Notes under the pieces: generated by a model
Seen by the model: the letters and a program-made list of their open reading frames with translations, nothing else
What the model was told of the DNA's origin: nothing
The model's database searches: none
In this document: positions 15,808 through 24,904 of the stretch, piece by piece
Numbering within the stretch: position 1 is the first letter of the stretch
Layout: every line of letters begins with the position of its first letter
DNA from: Streptomyces endocoffeicus
Lineage (GTDB): Bacteria; Actinomycetota; Actinomycetes; Streptomycetales; Streptomycetaceae
Direction of reading: 5' to 3'
Assembly: GCF_016741935.1 (NCBI RefSeq)
Contig: NZ_JAERRG010000003.1
Coordinates: forward strand, 1 to 64,000
DNA length: 64,000 bases
Translations under genes and position numbers: made by a program

Positions 15808-18800
15808 ATGGCCGTAATAGACGAGTCCCAAGCACTGATCGACGAGCCCCAAGCACTGATCGACCCGCTGCTCGCCCCCGCCGAGCGGGAGCCCGCGGCG
15901 CCGCTCGCCCTGTTCCCCGGACGCGGCGCCCACCCCGAGCGCACCCTCATGGACGTCCTCGGAGAGACGGCCCGTCGCCACCCGAACGCCCCTGCCGTCG
16001 ACGACGGTACGGAGCCGCTCAGCTACCGTGCGCTCCTCGCCGAGGTGGAGAGGGTGCGGCTGCGGCTGGTCGAGGCGGGCCTCGGGGTCGGTGACCGGGT
16101 GGGCATCCGGGTCCCGTCCGGGACCGCCGACCTGTACGTCGGGATCCTTGCCGTGCTGGCCGCCGGCGCGGCCTATGTGCCGGTGGACGCGGAGGACCCG
16201 GACGAGCGGGCCGAGCTGGTCTTCTCCGAGGCCGGGGTGAGCGTGGTCCTCGGTGCCGGGCTCGAGATGACGGTGCTGGCCGAGCCGCACGGCGTCCCCG
16301 GCCGTCCGGGGCCCGGCGACGACGCGTGGATCATCTTTACCTCCGGATCGACCGGCAGGCCCAAGGGCGTCGCCGTCACCCACCGCGGCGCGGCCGCGTT
16401 CGTGGCCGCCGAGGCCGGGCTGTTCCTGGCCGATGAGCCCATGGGACCGGGCGACCGGGTGCTGGCCGGCCTGTCGGTGGCCTTCGACGCGTCCTGCGAG
16501 GAGATGTGGCTCGCCTGGCGCAGCGGCGCCTGCCTGGTGCCGGCGCCCCGGTCGCTGGTGCGCACGGGCGTCGACCTCGGCCCCTGGCTGGTCGAGCAGG
16601 AGATCACCGTGGTCTCCACGGTCCCCACGCTGGCGGCGCTGTGGCCGGTGGAGGCGCTGGACGACGTACGGCTGCTGATCTTCGGCGGTGAGGCGTGCCC
16701 GCCGGAACTGGCCGAGCGGATGGCGGTCGAGGGCCGCGAGGTGTGGAACACCTACGGTCCGACCGAGGCCACTGTCGTCGCGTGCGCCGCGCAGCTGACC
16801 GGCGAGGGCCCGGTGCGGATCGGGCTGCCGCTGGACGGCTGGGAGCTGGCGGTCGTGGACTCCCGGGGCGAGGTCGTACCCATGGGCGAGGTCGGCGAGC
16901 TGGTGATCGGCGGGGTCGGGCTGGCCCGGTATCTCGACCCGGCGAAGGACGCCGAGAAGTACGCCCCGCTGCCGTCGCTGGGCTGGTCGCGGGCGTACCG
17001 CAGCGGCGACCTGGTGCGCGCCGAGGAGGAGGGGCTGCTGTTCGTCGGCAGGGCCGATGAACAGGTCAAGCTGGGCGGCCGCCGCATCGAGCTGGGCGAG
17101 GTGGACGCCGCGCTCCAGGCGCTGCCGGGGGTCGCGGGCGCGGCGGCCGCGGTACGGAAGACCAAGGCGGGCCACCAGCTGCTGGTGGGGTACGTCGTAG
17201 CAGAGGAAGAGAGCGGCTTCGACCAGGCGGACGCGCTGGACCGGCTGCGGACGGTGCTGCCCACCGCGCTGGTGCCGCTGCTCGCGGTGGTGGACACGCT
17301 GCCCACCCGTACCTCCGGCAAGGTGGACCGGGCCGCGCTGCCCTGGCCGCTGCCGGGCGTCGGCGCGGCCGGGGCGGCGGACGCGCTGACCGATACCGAG
17401 AGCTGGCTGGCCGAGCTGTGGGGCGAGGTGCTGGGCACCCCGGCGAGCGGCCCGGACGCCGACTTCTTCGCGGCGGGCGGCGGCAGCCTGGCCGCGGCCC
17501 AGCTCGTCTCGCAGATCCGGGACCGCTTCCCCAGCGGTTCGGTCAGCGACATCTACCAGAATCCGACGCTGGGCGCGCTCGCCCGGACGCTGGACGACTC
17601 CCACGCCGGGACGACGGACGTGCGCACCGTACGGCCCGTCCCCGGGCGCACCGGTGCCGCGCAGACGCTGCTGACGCTGCCGCTGCTGACGGTGGCCGGG
17701 CTGCGCTGGGGCGTGGCCGCGGCCGCGGTCCTCAACGTGCTGCGGCTCATCGGCCCCGCGCCCTGGGCGCCCACCGTCTCCTGGTGGTGGATCGCGCTCG
17801 GCTGGCTGTTCTTCGTCTCGCCGCCCGGCCGGATCACGATCGCCGCGGGCGGTGCCCGGCTGCTGCTGCGGGGGCTCAAGCCCGGTACGTACCCGCGCGG
17901 CGGCGGCGTCCACCTGCGGCTGTGGACGGCCGAGCGGCTGGCCGAACTGAGCGGTGCCACCGGCCTGTCCGGCAGTTGGCTCACCCACTACGCCAGGGCG
18001 CTGGGCGTGCGCGTCGGCGACGATGTCGATCTGCACGCGCTGCCGCCGGTGACCGGGATGCTCAAGCTCGGCAGGGGCTGTGCGGTCGAGCCCGAGGTCG
18101 ATCTGTCCGGTCACTGGCTGGACGGCGATCGGCTGCGGATCGGCCGGATCCGGATCGGCGCGGGCGCCACGGTCGGCGCCCGCAGCACGCTCTTCCCCGG
18201 CGCCCGGATCGGCAAGCGCGCCGAGATCGCCCCGGGGTCCGGGGTGACCGGTGCGGTGCCCGCGGGGCGCCGCTGGGCGGGCGTGCCGGCGGCCAAGTCC
18301 GGCAAGGCGGCGCACCAGTGGTCCGAGGAGCGCCCGGCCCGCACTCGTCGCTGGGCGTTCGTGTACGGGCTGACCTCGCTGGGGCTGACCCTGCTGCCGA
18401 CGCTGGCGCTGCTGCCCGCACTCGCCGTCGTCGCGCTGTTCGTCCGGGGCACCCGCGACGCGGGCACGGCGCTGCTCCACGCGCTGGCCGCGGTGCCGTT
18501 GGCGACCGTGGCCGGGATGGTCTGCTACGCGCTGATCGTCCTCGCCGGGGTGCGGGCGCTCGGCCTCGGCCTGCGTGCGGGCCATCACCCCGTCCACGGG
18601 CGGATCGCCTGGCAGGCGTGGGCCACCGAGCGGCTGATGGACATGGCGCGGGTGCATCTGTTCCCGCTGTACGCCAGCCTGTTCACCCCGGTGTGGCTGC
18701 GGGCGCTCGGGATGAAGGTCGGCCGCGACGTCGAGGCGTCGACCGTGCTGGCGCTGCCGTCGATGACGACGGTCGGCGATGGCGCGTTCCTCGCCGACGA

Positions 18801-19791
18801 CACCATGGTCGCCAGCTACGAACTGGGTGGCGGCTGGCTCCGGATCGCCGAGTCGCGGGTCGGCAAGATGGCGTTCCTCGGCAACTCCGGCATGGCCGCG
18901 GGCGGCAGCTCGGTCCCCAAGCGCGGTCTGGTGGGCGTACTGTCCGCCGCTCCCAAGGGCGCCAAGGCGGGCAGTTCCTGGCTCGGGATGCCGCCGATGA
19001 AGCTGCCGCGCTCGGCCGAGGAGGGCGACCAGAGCCGTACGTACCGTCCGGCGCGGCGGCTGAAGTGGGCGCGCGGCGCCGTCGAACTGTGCCGGATCGT
19101 GCCCGTCATGGCCGGTGCGGCGCTCGCGGTGCTGGTGCTGGCCGCCTTCGGCGCGGTCGCCGGGCGGTGGGGATTCGCCGCCGCCCTGGCGTTGGGCGGG
19201 GTGCTGCTGCTGGCGGGCGGTGTGGTCGCGTGCGTCGTGGCGGTGCTGGCCAAGTGGCTGCTGGTGGGCCGGTTCAAGGCCACCGAACGCCCGCTGTGGA
19301 GCTCGTTCGTGTGGCGCACCGAGCTGGCGGACACCTTCGTGGAGGTGCTGGCCGTGCCGTGGCTGGCCGGGGCCGTCTCCGGTACACCGCTGATGAACTG
19401 GTGGCTGCGGGGTCTCGGCGCGCGCATCGGGCGCGGGGCGTGGTGCGAGACGTACTGGCTGCCCGAGGCCGATCTGGTGCGGATCGGCGCCGGGGCGAGC
19501 GTCAACCGGGGATGCGTGGTGCAGACCCATCTCTTCCACGACCGGATCATGCGCATGGACGCGGTCGTGCTGGAGGAGGGCGCGACCCTGGGCCCGCACG
19601 GCATCGTGCTGCCGGGCGCCACGGTCGGCGAGCACGCCACGGTGGGTCCGGCGTCGCTGGTGATGCGCGGCGAGACCCTGCCCGCGGGCACCCGGTGGCT
19701 CGGCAACCCGATCGCGGCCTGGAAGACGGGTAAGACGGGGAAGACGGAGAAGGACGACACGACGCAGAAGGCGGAGGACGCGGCGAAGTGA
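15808..19791 (+). CDS. pls: Pls/PosA-type single-module peptide synthetase (probable poly-lysine synthetase)
   Basis: This 1327-aa membrane NRPS has the Pls layout: adenylation domain (about 45-510) with IIFTSGSTGRPKG (174-186), NTYGPTEATV (about 313), YRSGDLV, GRADEQVKLGGRR (about 413) and RTSGKVDR (about 501); thiolation domain with Ser about 559 in FFAAGGGSL; then membrane helices near 617-675, 845-930 and 1090-1155 alternating with three C-terminal tandem domains, including left-handed-helix repeats (IGAGATVGARSTLFPGARIG; about 1224-1304). There is no condensation or thioesterase domain. The by-eye 10-residue code is D-A-E-S-I-G-T-V-V-K, close to lysine codes as I recall them. S. albulus Pls is about 1319 aa. 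The start is ATG 15808 after GGAGAGG; a 21-bp tandem repeat (15820-15861) encodes DEPQALI twice. Product: probably epsilon-poly-lysine. Confidence 0.85.
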   Translation: MAVIDESQALIDEPQALIDPLLAPAEREPAAPLALFPGRGAHPERTLMDVLGETARRHPNAPAVDDGTEPLSYRALLAEVERVRLRLVEAGLGVGDRVGIRVPSGTADLYVGILAVLAAGAAYVPVDAEDPDERAELVFSEAGVSVVLGAGLEMTVLAEPHGVPGRPGPGDDAWIIFTSGSTGRPKGVAVTHRGAAAFVAAEAGLFLADEPMGPGDRVLAGLSVAFDASCEEMWLAWRSGACLVPAPRSLVRTGVDLGPWLVEQEITVVSTVPTLAALWPVEALDDVRLLIFGGEACPPELAERMAVEGREVWNTYGPTEATVVACAAQLTGEGPVRIGLPLDGWELAVVDSRGEVVPMGEVGELVIGGVGLARYLDPAKDAEKYAPLPSLGWSRAYRSGDLVRAEEEGLLFVGRADEQVKLGGRRIELGEVDAALQALPGVAGAAAAVRKTKAGHQLLVGYVVAEEESGFDQADALDRLRTVLPTALVPLLAVVDTLPTRTSGKVDRAALPWPLPGVGAAGAADALTDTESWLAELWGEVLGTPASGPDADFFAAGGGSLAAAQLVSQIRDRFPSGSVSDIYQNPTLGALARTLDDSHAGTTDVRTVRPVPGRTGAAQTLLTLPLLTVAGLRWGVAAAAVLNVLRLIGPAPWAPTVSWWWIALGWLFFVSPPGRITIAAGGARLLLRGLKPGTYPRGGGVHLRLWTAERLAELSGATGLSGSWLTHYARALGVRVGDDVDLHALPPVTGMLKLGRGCAVEPEVDLSGHWLDGDRLRIGRIRIGAGATVGARSTLFPGARIGKRAEIAPGSGVTGAVPAGRRWAGVPAAKSGKAAHQWSEERPARTRRWAFVYGLTSLGLTLLPTLALLPALAVVALFVRGTRDAGTALLHALAAVPLATVAGMVCYALIVLAGVRALGLGLRAGHHPVHGRIAWQAWATERLMDMARVHLFPLYASLFTPVWLRALGMKVGRDVEASTVLALPSMTTVGDGAFLADDTMVASYELGGGWLRIAESRVGKMAFLGNSGMAAGGSSVPKRGLVGVLSAAPKGAKAGSSWLGMPPMKLPRSAEEGDQSRTYRPARRLKWARGAVELCRIVPVMAGAALAVLVLAAFGAVAGRWGFAAALALGGVLLLAGGVVACVVAVLAKWLLVGRFKATERPLWSSFVWRTELADTFVEVLAVPWLAGAVSGTPLMNWWLRGLGARIGRGAWCETYWLPEADLVRIGAGASVNRGCVVQTHLFHDRIMRMDAVVLEEGATLGPHGIVLPGATVGEHATVGPASLVMRGETLPAGTRWLGNPIAAWKTGKTGKTEKDDTTQKAEDAAK

Positions 19792-21224
19792 GCAGGGCCA
19801 AGAGCGGCCGGGCGCGGACCGCGCCCGGCGGCGGCGCCGGGGCGGCCCGGTCCGGGGACTCCTATCTGCCCGAGCACGGCAACGGCGGCTACCGGGTGAC
19901 CCATTACGACCTGGAGCTGACCTACCGTCCGAACACCGGGCGGCTCTCGGGCCGCGCGCGGATCTCGGCGGTCGCCGAACCGGTCGCCGAACGGGGCGCC
20001 GAGCCGGGCGCCGAACTGGTCACCGCACCGGGCGCCGCCGGCGAGGCGCTGTCCGGGTTCAGCCTCGACCTCGGCGCGTTCCGGGTCGACGGGGTGCTGG
20101 TCGACGGGGCCCGCGCGGCCCGCTACACCCACCGGGGGGACAAGCTGCGCATCCGCCCGGCGCGCCCGCTGCCCGCCGGGGCCCCGTTCACCGTGGAGGT
20201 GCGGTACGTCGGGGTGCCCCGGCCGGTGAAGACCCGGCACTGGGGCGACCTGGGCTGGGAGCAGCTGGAGGACGGGGCGCTGGTGGCGGGCCAGCCGATC
20301 GGCGCACCGTCCTGGTTCCCGTGCAACGACCACCCGGCCGACAAGGCCTCGTACCGGATCGAGGTGACCGCGCCGTCGCCGTACGCGGTGGTCGCGCCCG
20401 GGACCCTGGACTCGCGCACGGTCAGCGCCTCCACCACGACCTGGGTGTACGAGCACCCGGCGCCGATGTCCACCTATCTCGCCACCGTCCAGATCGGCCT
20501 GTACGACCTGGTCGAGCTGACCGACGCGGCCGTGAGCGCGGTGCCCCAGCGGGCGGCGGTACCGCCGCGGCTGCGCGACCGCTTCGACCACGACTTCGCC
20601 CGCCAGCCCCGGATGATGGCCGCCTTCGAGGACCTCTTCGGCCCGTATCCGTTCGACGAGTACGCCGTGGTGGTGACGGACGACGAGCTGGAGGTGCCGG
20701 TCGAGGCACAGACGCTCTCCATCTTCGGCGCCAACCACGTCGACGGGCACCGCGGCTGTGAACGGCTGGTCGCCCATGAGCTGGCCCACCAGTGGTTCGG
20801 CAACAGTCTGACCGTCGCCGACTGGCGTCACATCTGGCTGAACGAGGGCTTCGCCAAGTATGCCGAGTGGCTGTGGTCGGAAGCCTCCGGCGGCGTCCCC
20901 GCCGCCGCCATCGCGGCCCGCACCAGGGCCAGGCTGGCGGATCAGCCGCAGGACCTGCTGGTCGCGGACCCGGGCATGCCGCGGATGTTCGACGACCGGG
21001 TCTACCAGCGGGGCGCGCTGACGCTGCACGCGCTCCGTACGGTCCTCGGCGACGACACCTTCTTCGCGGTGCTGCGGGAATGGACGGCCACGTACCGCCA
21101 CGCCACTGTCACCACCGAGGAGTTCACCGCTCTCGCCCGGCGCCGCGCCGCACAGCCTCTGGACGCGCTGTTCACCGCCTGGCTCCACGCCCCGCGCCTG
21201 CCGGAACTCCCCGGCCCCAGCTGA
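19788..21224 (+). CDS. M1 family zinc metallopeptidase (aminopeptidase N-like)
   Basis: This is a 478-aa peptidase of the M1 family. The zinc site is HELAHQWFGN (about 329-338) with the second Glu in NEGFAKYAEW (about 351). The exopeptidase (GAMEN-type) region lies shortly before. It is shorter than PepN and ends soon after the catalytic domain. GTG 19788 overlaps the synthetase TGA (GTGA), so the two are translationally coupled. No signal peptide is obvious. Known poly-lysine producers have a zinc aminopeptidase that degrades the polymer; this gene is a candidate for that role, for chain trimming or for self-protection. That function is inferred from its coupling to the synthetase. Confidence 0.9.
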   Translation: MSRAKSGRARTAPGGGAGAARSGDSYLPEHGNGGYRVTHYDLELTYRPNTGRLSGRARISAVAEPVAERGAEPGAELVTAPGAAGEALSGFSLDLGAFRVDGVLVDGARAARYTHRGDKLRIRPARPLPAGAPFTVEVRYVGVPRPVKTRHWGDLGWEQLEDGALVAGQPIGAPSWFPCNDHPADKASYRIEVTAPSPYAVVAPGTLDSRTVSASTTTWVYEHPAPMSTYLATVQIGLYDLVELTDAAVSAVPQRAAVPPRLRDRFDHDFARQPRMMAAFEDLFGPYPFDEYAVVVTDDELEVPVEAQTLSIFGANHVDGHRGCERLVAHELAHQWFGNSLTVADWRHIWLNEGFAKYAEWLWSEASGGVPAAAIAARTRARLADQPQDLLVADPGMPRMFDDRVYQRGALTLHALRTVLGDDTFFAVLREWTATYRHATVTTEEFTALARRRAAQPLDALFTAWLHAPRLPELPGPS

Positions 21225-21274
21225 TCGGCCGCGGCGCCCATCAAGGCCCGGCGGCACGTCGCACTGTGAAGGGG

Positions 21275-22120
21275 TCAGGTCCCGGCCGTGCCCGGGACCG
21301 CGTCGAGCAGTGCACGGGTGTAGGCGTGCCGCGGGCGCTCGTAGAGGTCCGCGGTCGCACCGTGTTCCACGATGTCGCCGCGGTACAACACCGCGACCTC
21401 GTCACTGACATGCCTGACGACGGCGAGGTTGTGCGAGATGAACACCATGGTCAGGCCGAGTTCTCGGCGCAGTCCCGCGATGAGGTTGAGAATCTCCGCC
21501 TGGACCGAGACATCGAGCGCCGAGGTGATCTCGTCCGCGATCACCACCTCGGGCCGGAGGATCAGCCCGCGCGCGATCGCGATCCGTTGGCGCTGCCCGC
21601 CCGAGCACTCGTGGGGATACTGGTGGATGGTGTCCGCGGGCATTCTGACGGTCTCGAGCCAGTGGACGATCTCGTCCTGGTGCTTCTTCACCTTGGCATG
21701 GCGCGGGTCCACCGCTTCGGCGAGCGCCTCGCCGATGGTTCGACGGGGGTTGAGCGAGGAGTAGGGGTCCTGGGGAATCATCTGGACCCTCCGCCGCATC
21801 CCCGTGCGGTCCGTGCCGCGGGTGGCGAACACGTCCAGACCGGCGATCCGGACGTTCCCGTTCGTCGGCCGGATCGTACCGGTGAGGGTCTTCGCCAGAG
21901 TGGACTTGCCCGATCCCGATTCCCCCACGATGCCGACGGTGTGTCCCCTGGTCACATCCATCGTGATCCCGTGCAGGATCCGCGTCGCTCTCCTTCCCCA
22001 GCCGTAGCTCACCTCGAGGTCACGGACCTGGACGGCCGCCGTCTGTGCCGCCGTCCGTGACGCCGTCTGCGCCGCCTTCTGTGCCGGTGTCTGTGCCGCC
22101 GTCTGCTCAGCCTCAGCCAT
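21275..22120 (-). CDS. Peptide ABC transporter ATPase (DppF/OppF type)
   Basis: This 281-aa ATP-binding subunit has Walker A GESGSGKST (66-74), signature CSGGQRQR (usually LSGGQ) and Walker B VVIADE followed by ITSALD, where DEPTSALD is usual. It lacks the long C-terminal oligopeptide-binding tail seen in many homologs. The N-terminal 30 residues are a low-complexity AAQT repeat coded by six 12-bp units. Its start overlaps the upstream fused permease-ATPase gene by 8 bases. It powers uptake together with the ATPase half of that protein. Confidence 0.9.
   Translation of the reverse strand: MAEAEQTAAQTPAQKAAQTASRTAAQTAAVQVRDLEVSYGWGRRATRILHGITMDVTRGHTVGIVGESGSGKSTLAKTLTGTIRPTNGNVRIAGLDVFATRGTDRTGMRRRVQMIPQDPYSSLNPRRTIGEALAEAVDPRHAKVKKHQDEIVHWLETVRMPADTIHQYPHECSGGQRQRIAIARGLILRPEVVIADEITSALDVSVQAEILNLIAGLRRELGLTMVFISHNLAVVRHVSDEVAVLYRGDIVEHGATADLYERPRHAYTRALLDAVPGTAGT
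22035..22106. repeat. Six 12-bp imperfect tandem repeats inside the dppF-like gene
   Basis: Units of the type GCCGCCGTCTGT fill 22035-22106 (six copies, zero to three changes each). On the minus strand they encode repeated T-A-A-Q-like tetrapeptides at the N-terminus of the ATPase. They lie before the nucleotide-binding domain, so copy-number change would be tolerated. Confidence 0.8.
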
Positions 22121-23831
22121 GCGAGTGCTCCTTCGCCGCTTCCGGGGTCCACGCCATGCCGGGCAGCGTCTCCACGGGTCTGTCGATGTCGGGTGTGGCC
22201 GCCAGGAGCGCCCTGGTGTAGGGATGCCGGGCGGATTCCACGGTGAGGTCCGCCGCGTCGATCTCCTCCACCACCTCGCCGCGGTACATGACGACCACGC
22301 GATGGCAGAGTGCCCGTACCACCCCGATGTCGTGCGAGATGAACATGATCGAGGTGCCGAGCCGGTCGTTGACGCGCTCCAGTTCGCGCAGGATCTCCGC
22401 CTGGACCGTCACATCCAGGGCCGTGGTCGGCTCGTCGGCGATGATCAGTCGCGGCTCGGTCGCCAGCGCTGTCGCGATCATCGCCCGCTGTCGCATGCCG
22501 CCCGAGAGTTCGTGCGGATACTGCTTCATGCGGCGCTCCGGATGCGTCAAGTGCACCGCCTGGAGCGCCTCCACCATGCGGCGCCTCGCCGCCCGCGCAC
22601 CGATGTGCTTGTGGGTGCGCAGCACCTCGGTGAGCTGGGTCCCGAGCGCCAAGGCCGGGTTGAACGTCGAGCCCGGGTCCTGGTAGACGAGGCTGACCGT
22701 CTCGGCCATGAGGCCCGGCGGGACCGGCCAGCGGAGGTCGAGGTCGCCAATGGCCATGCGGGAGGAGCTGAGGGTGAGGCCGTCCGGCAGAAGCCGGGCG
22801 AGGGACATCGCGGTCAGGGTCTTGCCCGAACCGCTCTCGCCCACGACACCGACGATCTCACCCGGCCTGATGCCGAACGAGACGCCCTTGACCAGCGGCT
22901 TGTCCCCGCTGTGAATCCACAGGTCCTGTACGTCGACGAGATACTCGTCCCTCGGCACCGGGGTGTCCCGCTCGGTGTCCCGGGCACCTCTTCGGCCCGC
23001 TGCTCTCCTGGCCGTTCGCGGGTTCGCCGCGGCCGCGAGACCGTCGCCGATCAGGATCGCGGCGAGCCCGGTCACGATGACGAGGGCCGCCGGGCCCACC
23101 ATCTGGAACGGCCGGCCCGCCAACAGCGATGGCAGCGCCTCGCTCAGCAGCTTTCCCCAGTCGTAGGACGGCGACTGGACGCCGATCCCCACGAACGACA
23201 GGGCGGAGAGGGCCGTGAGTGTACTGGCGAACGTCGATGCCGACAGCACCAGCAGGGGCTCGGCCATATTGGGCAGCATGTGCCTGATGGCGATGCGCGG
23301 ATGGCTCACCCCGAGCAGGCGCGCGGTCCGGACGTACTCCCGCTGGGACACCTTCGCGGCGAGATTCGCGGTCAGGCGGGCGAAGTACGGTATCCCGGCC
23401 ACGCCGATGGCGATCACCACCGAGGAACCGCCCGCGCCGAGCACCGCCGCGACGACGAGCGCGAGCAGGAGACCGGGGAAGGCGACCATCGCGTCGATGA
23501 CGCGCAGGCAGACCTCCCGGGCCCGGGGTCCCATGAGCCACACGCCGGTGCCCAGGAGGATGCCGAGGGCGACCGCGATCGCCGTCGCGCCCACGGTCAT
23601 CACCAGGGTCAGCCGGGTGGCGACCAGGCCGCGGAGCAGCACATCATGACCGGCGGCGTCGGTGCCGAGCGGATGGCCGGACGAGGGCTGGGCGAATCGG
23701 CTGCCCAGTGCGTCCGCCTCGCCGGTGAAGAACACCGGTGCCAGTACGGCGATCAGGACGACGATGCCCAGCAGGGCCAGACCGAGGACGAGTCCGGGGT
23801 TCCCGTGGTGTCGTCGGCTACGCGGAGACAT
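22113..23831 (-). CDS. Fused DppC permease / DppD ATPase
   Basis: This 572-aa protein joins an inner-membrane permease (about residues 1-275; helices at the N-terminus and a BPD inner-membrane domain with the AIGVAGIPYFARLTAN region) to a complete ABC ATPase (about 300-572; Walker A GESGSGKT, signature LSGGMRQR, Walker B LIIADEPTTALD). DppC and DppD are separate proteins in enterobacteria; fusion of the two is a known actinobacterial variant. Its start overlaps the DppB gene by 14 bases, and its end overlaps the DppF start by 8, fitting one operon. It imports di- or oligopeptides or related solutes. Confidence 0.9.
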   Translation of the reverse strand: MSPRSRRHHGNPGLVLGLALLGIVVLIAVLAPVFFTGEADALGSRFAQPSSGHPLGTDAAGHDVLLRGLVATRLTLVMTVGATAIAVALGILLGTGVWLMGPRAREVCLRVIDAMVAFPGLLLALVVAAVLGAGGSSVVIAIGVAGIPYFARLTANLAAKVSQREYVRTARLLGVSHPRIAIRHMLPNMAEPLLVLSASTFASTLTALSALSFVGIGVQSPSYDWGKLLSEALPSLLAGRPFQMVGPAALVIVTGLAAILIGDGLAAAANPRTARRAAGRRGARDTERDTPVPRDEYLVDVQDLWIHSGDKPLVKGVSFGIRPGEIVGVVGESGSGKTLTAMSLARLLPDGLTLSSSRMAIGDLDLRWPVPPGLMAETVSLVYQDPGSTFNPALALGTQLTEVLRTHKHIGARAARRRMVEALQAVHLTHPERRMKQYPHELSGGMRQRAMIATALATEPRLIIADEPTTALDVTVQAEILRELERVNDRLGTSIMFISHDIGVVRALCHRVVVMYRGEVVEEIDAADLTVESARHPYTRALLAATPDIDRPVETLPGMAWTPEAAKEHSHG

Positions 23832-24885
23832 GTGATCCCCCGAGGGTCCGTTGGTCGATCAGCCCCAGCAGGACGTCGACGAGGAGGTTGACGATGGCCG
23901 CGATCATGCCGATGACGATCACCATGCCCTGGATCACCGGGTAGTCGCGGTCGAGAATGGCCTTGATGATGCCGCTGCCGAGACCGGGCAGCGCGAACAC
24001 GGACTCGATGATGATGGCTCCGCCGATCATCCCGGTCAGGATGAGCCCGCTCAGGGTGAGCGTGGTGGTGAGGAGGTTCGGCAGTGCCCACTTGACGTAG
24101 CGCTTGTGGGCGGGCAGCCGCCAGCCGTGCGCGGTGCGCATGTAGTCGTTGTCGAGCACGACCGCCGTTTCGCGGCGGACGACCCGGGAGACGGTGCAGA
24201 TCGGTCCGATCACGATCGACGCGATGGGCAGCACGAACGACTGGGCGGCGAAGCGGGGGGTGTACGCCGGAGGGTAGAGCGGCACCGCTCCGATGCCGAC
24301 GGCGAACGTCACGACGAGGAACGACGCCATGATGTAGCCGGGAACGGCGTCGAGGAAACCGGTGACCACCCCGAACGTCGTGTCCAGCCAGGTGCGTCGG
24401 CCGCCGCGCGTGAGCACACCGACGATCATTCCCAGCGGAATCGAGACCAGCAGGACGATGACGATTCCCGCCAGCGCGATGGTGGCCGTGAAGGGGAGGC
24501 GGTTGAAGATGATCGTCTCCACGGGCTGCCGGTACTTGAACGACGTGCCCAGGTGTCCGGAGAAGACATCCCCCACGTAGTCGACGAACCGCTCCCAGAC
24601 CGGTCGATCGAGTCGGAGTTCGTGTCTGACGCGTGCGATGTCCGCGGGATCGGCGTTGGCGCCCGCGATGCCCGCCGCCGGGTCGCCGGGGATGAGCTGG
24701 ACGATCAGGAACGACACGACGAGCAGTGCGAGGAAGATCGTGACCAGGCCGGTGAGCCGTCGGAGGGCGAACCCGAGCCAGGGCGAGGAGGGTTGGCGGA
24801 GCCGTCGTGGACCTGTCGTCGGGCGGTCGCCCGCGGAGGCGGGTGGCGGGAGCCCCGGGATCTCCGTGGCGTCGGGAGAAGTCAT
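23818..24885 (-). CDS. Peptide ABC transporter permease (DppB type)
   Basis: This 355-aa membrane permease has a cytoplasmic N-terminus rich in Pro/Arg, then a first helix (LTGLVTIFLALLVVSFLIVQ) and the DppB/OppB signature IPGDPAAGIAG shortly after. Further helices and the EAA-type loop follow in the C-terminal half. It starts at ATG 24885, 19 bases after the binding-protein stop. It forms the membrane channel with the DppC half of the next protein. Confidence 0.92.
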   Translation of the reverse strand: MTSPDATEIPGLPPPASAGDRPTTGPRRLRQPSSPWLGFALRRLTGLVTIFLALLVVSFLIVQLIPGDPAAGIAGANADPADIARVRHELRLDRPVWERFVDYVGDVFSGHLGTSFKYRQPVETIIFNRLPFTATIALAGIVIVLLVSIPLGMIVGVLTRGGRRTWLDTTFGVVTGFLDAVPGYIMASFLVVTFAVGIGAVPLYPPAYTPRFAAQSFVLPIASIVIGPICTVSRVVRRETAVVLDNDYMRTAHGWRLPAHKRYVKWALPNLLTTTLTLSGLILTGMIGGAIIIESVFALPGLGSGIIKAILDRDYPVIQGMVIVIGMIAAIVNLLVDVLLGLIDQRTLGGSHVSA

Positions 24886-24904
24886 GGTGTGTGCGGCCTT
24901 CCGG

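Noticed and set aside
15608..15817. 69-aa frame with GGAGG overlapping the synthetase start
   Set aside because: Third codon positions are not strongly GC and the sequence is unlike any family I know; kept only as part of the leader description.
15718..19635. 1305-aa minus-strand open frame opposite the synthetase
   Set aside because: It is the antisense shadow of a high-GC gene: composition is Arg/Pro/Gly/Ala with no domain, and the plus strand carries a full set of NRPS motifs.
18816..21257. 813-aa minus-strand frame opposite the synthetase end and M1 peptidase
   Set aside because: Low-complexity composition without motifs; the plus-strand M1 zinc site is intact.
21278..21299. Hairpin GGTCCCGG/CCGGGACC at the end of the dppF-like gene
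   Set aside because: It lies inside the coding sequence just before the stop and has no T-run, so it is more likely a codon-composition effect than a terminator.
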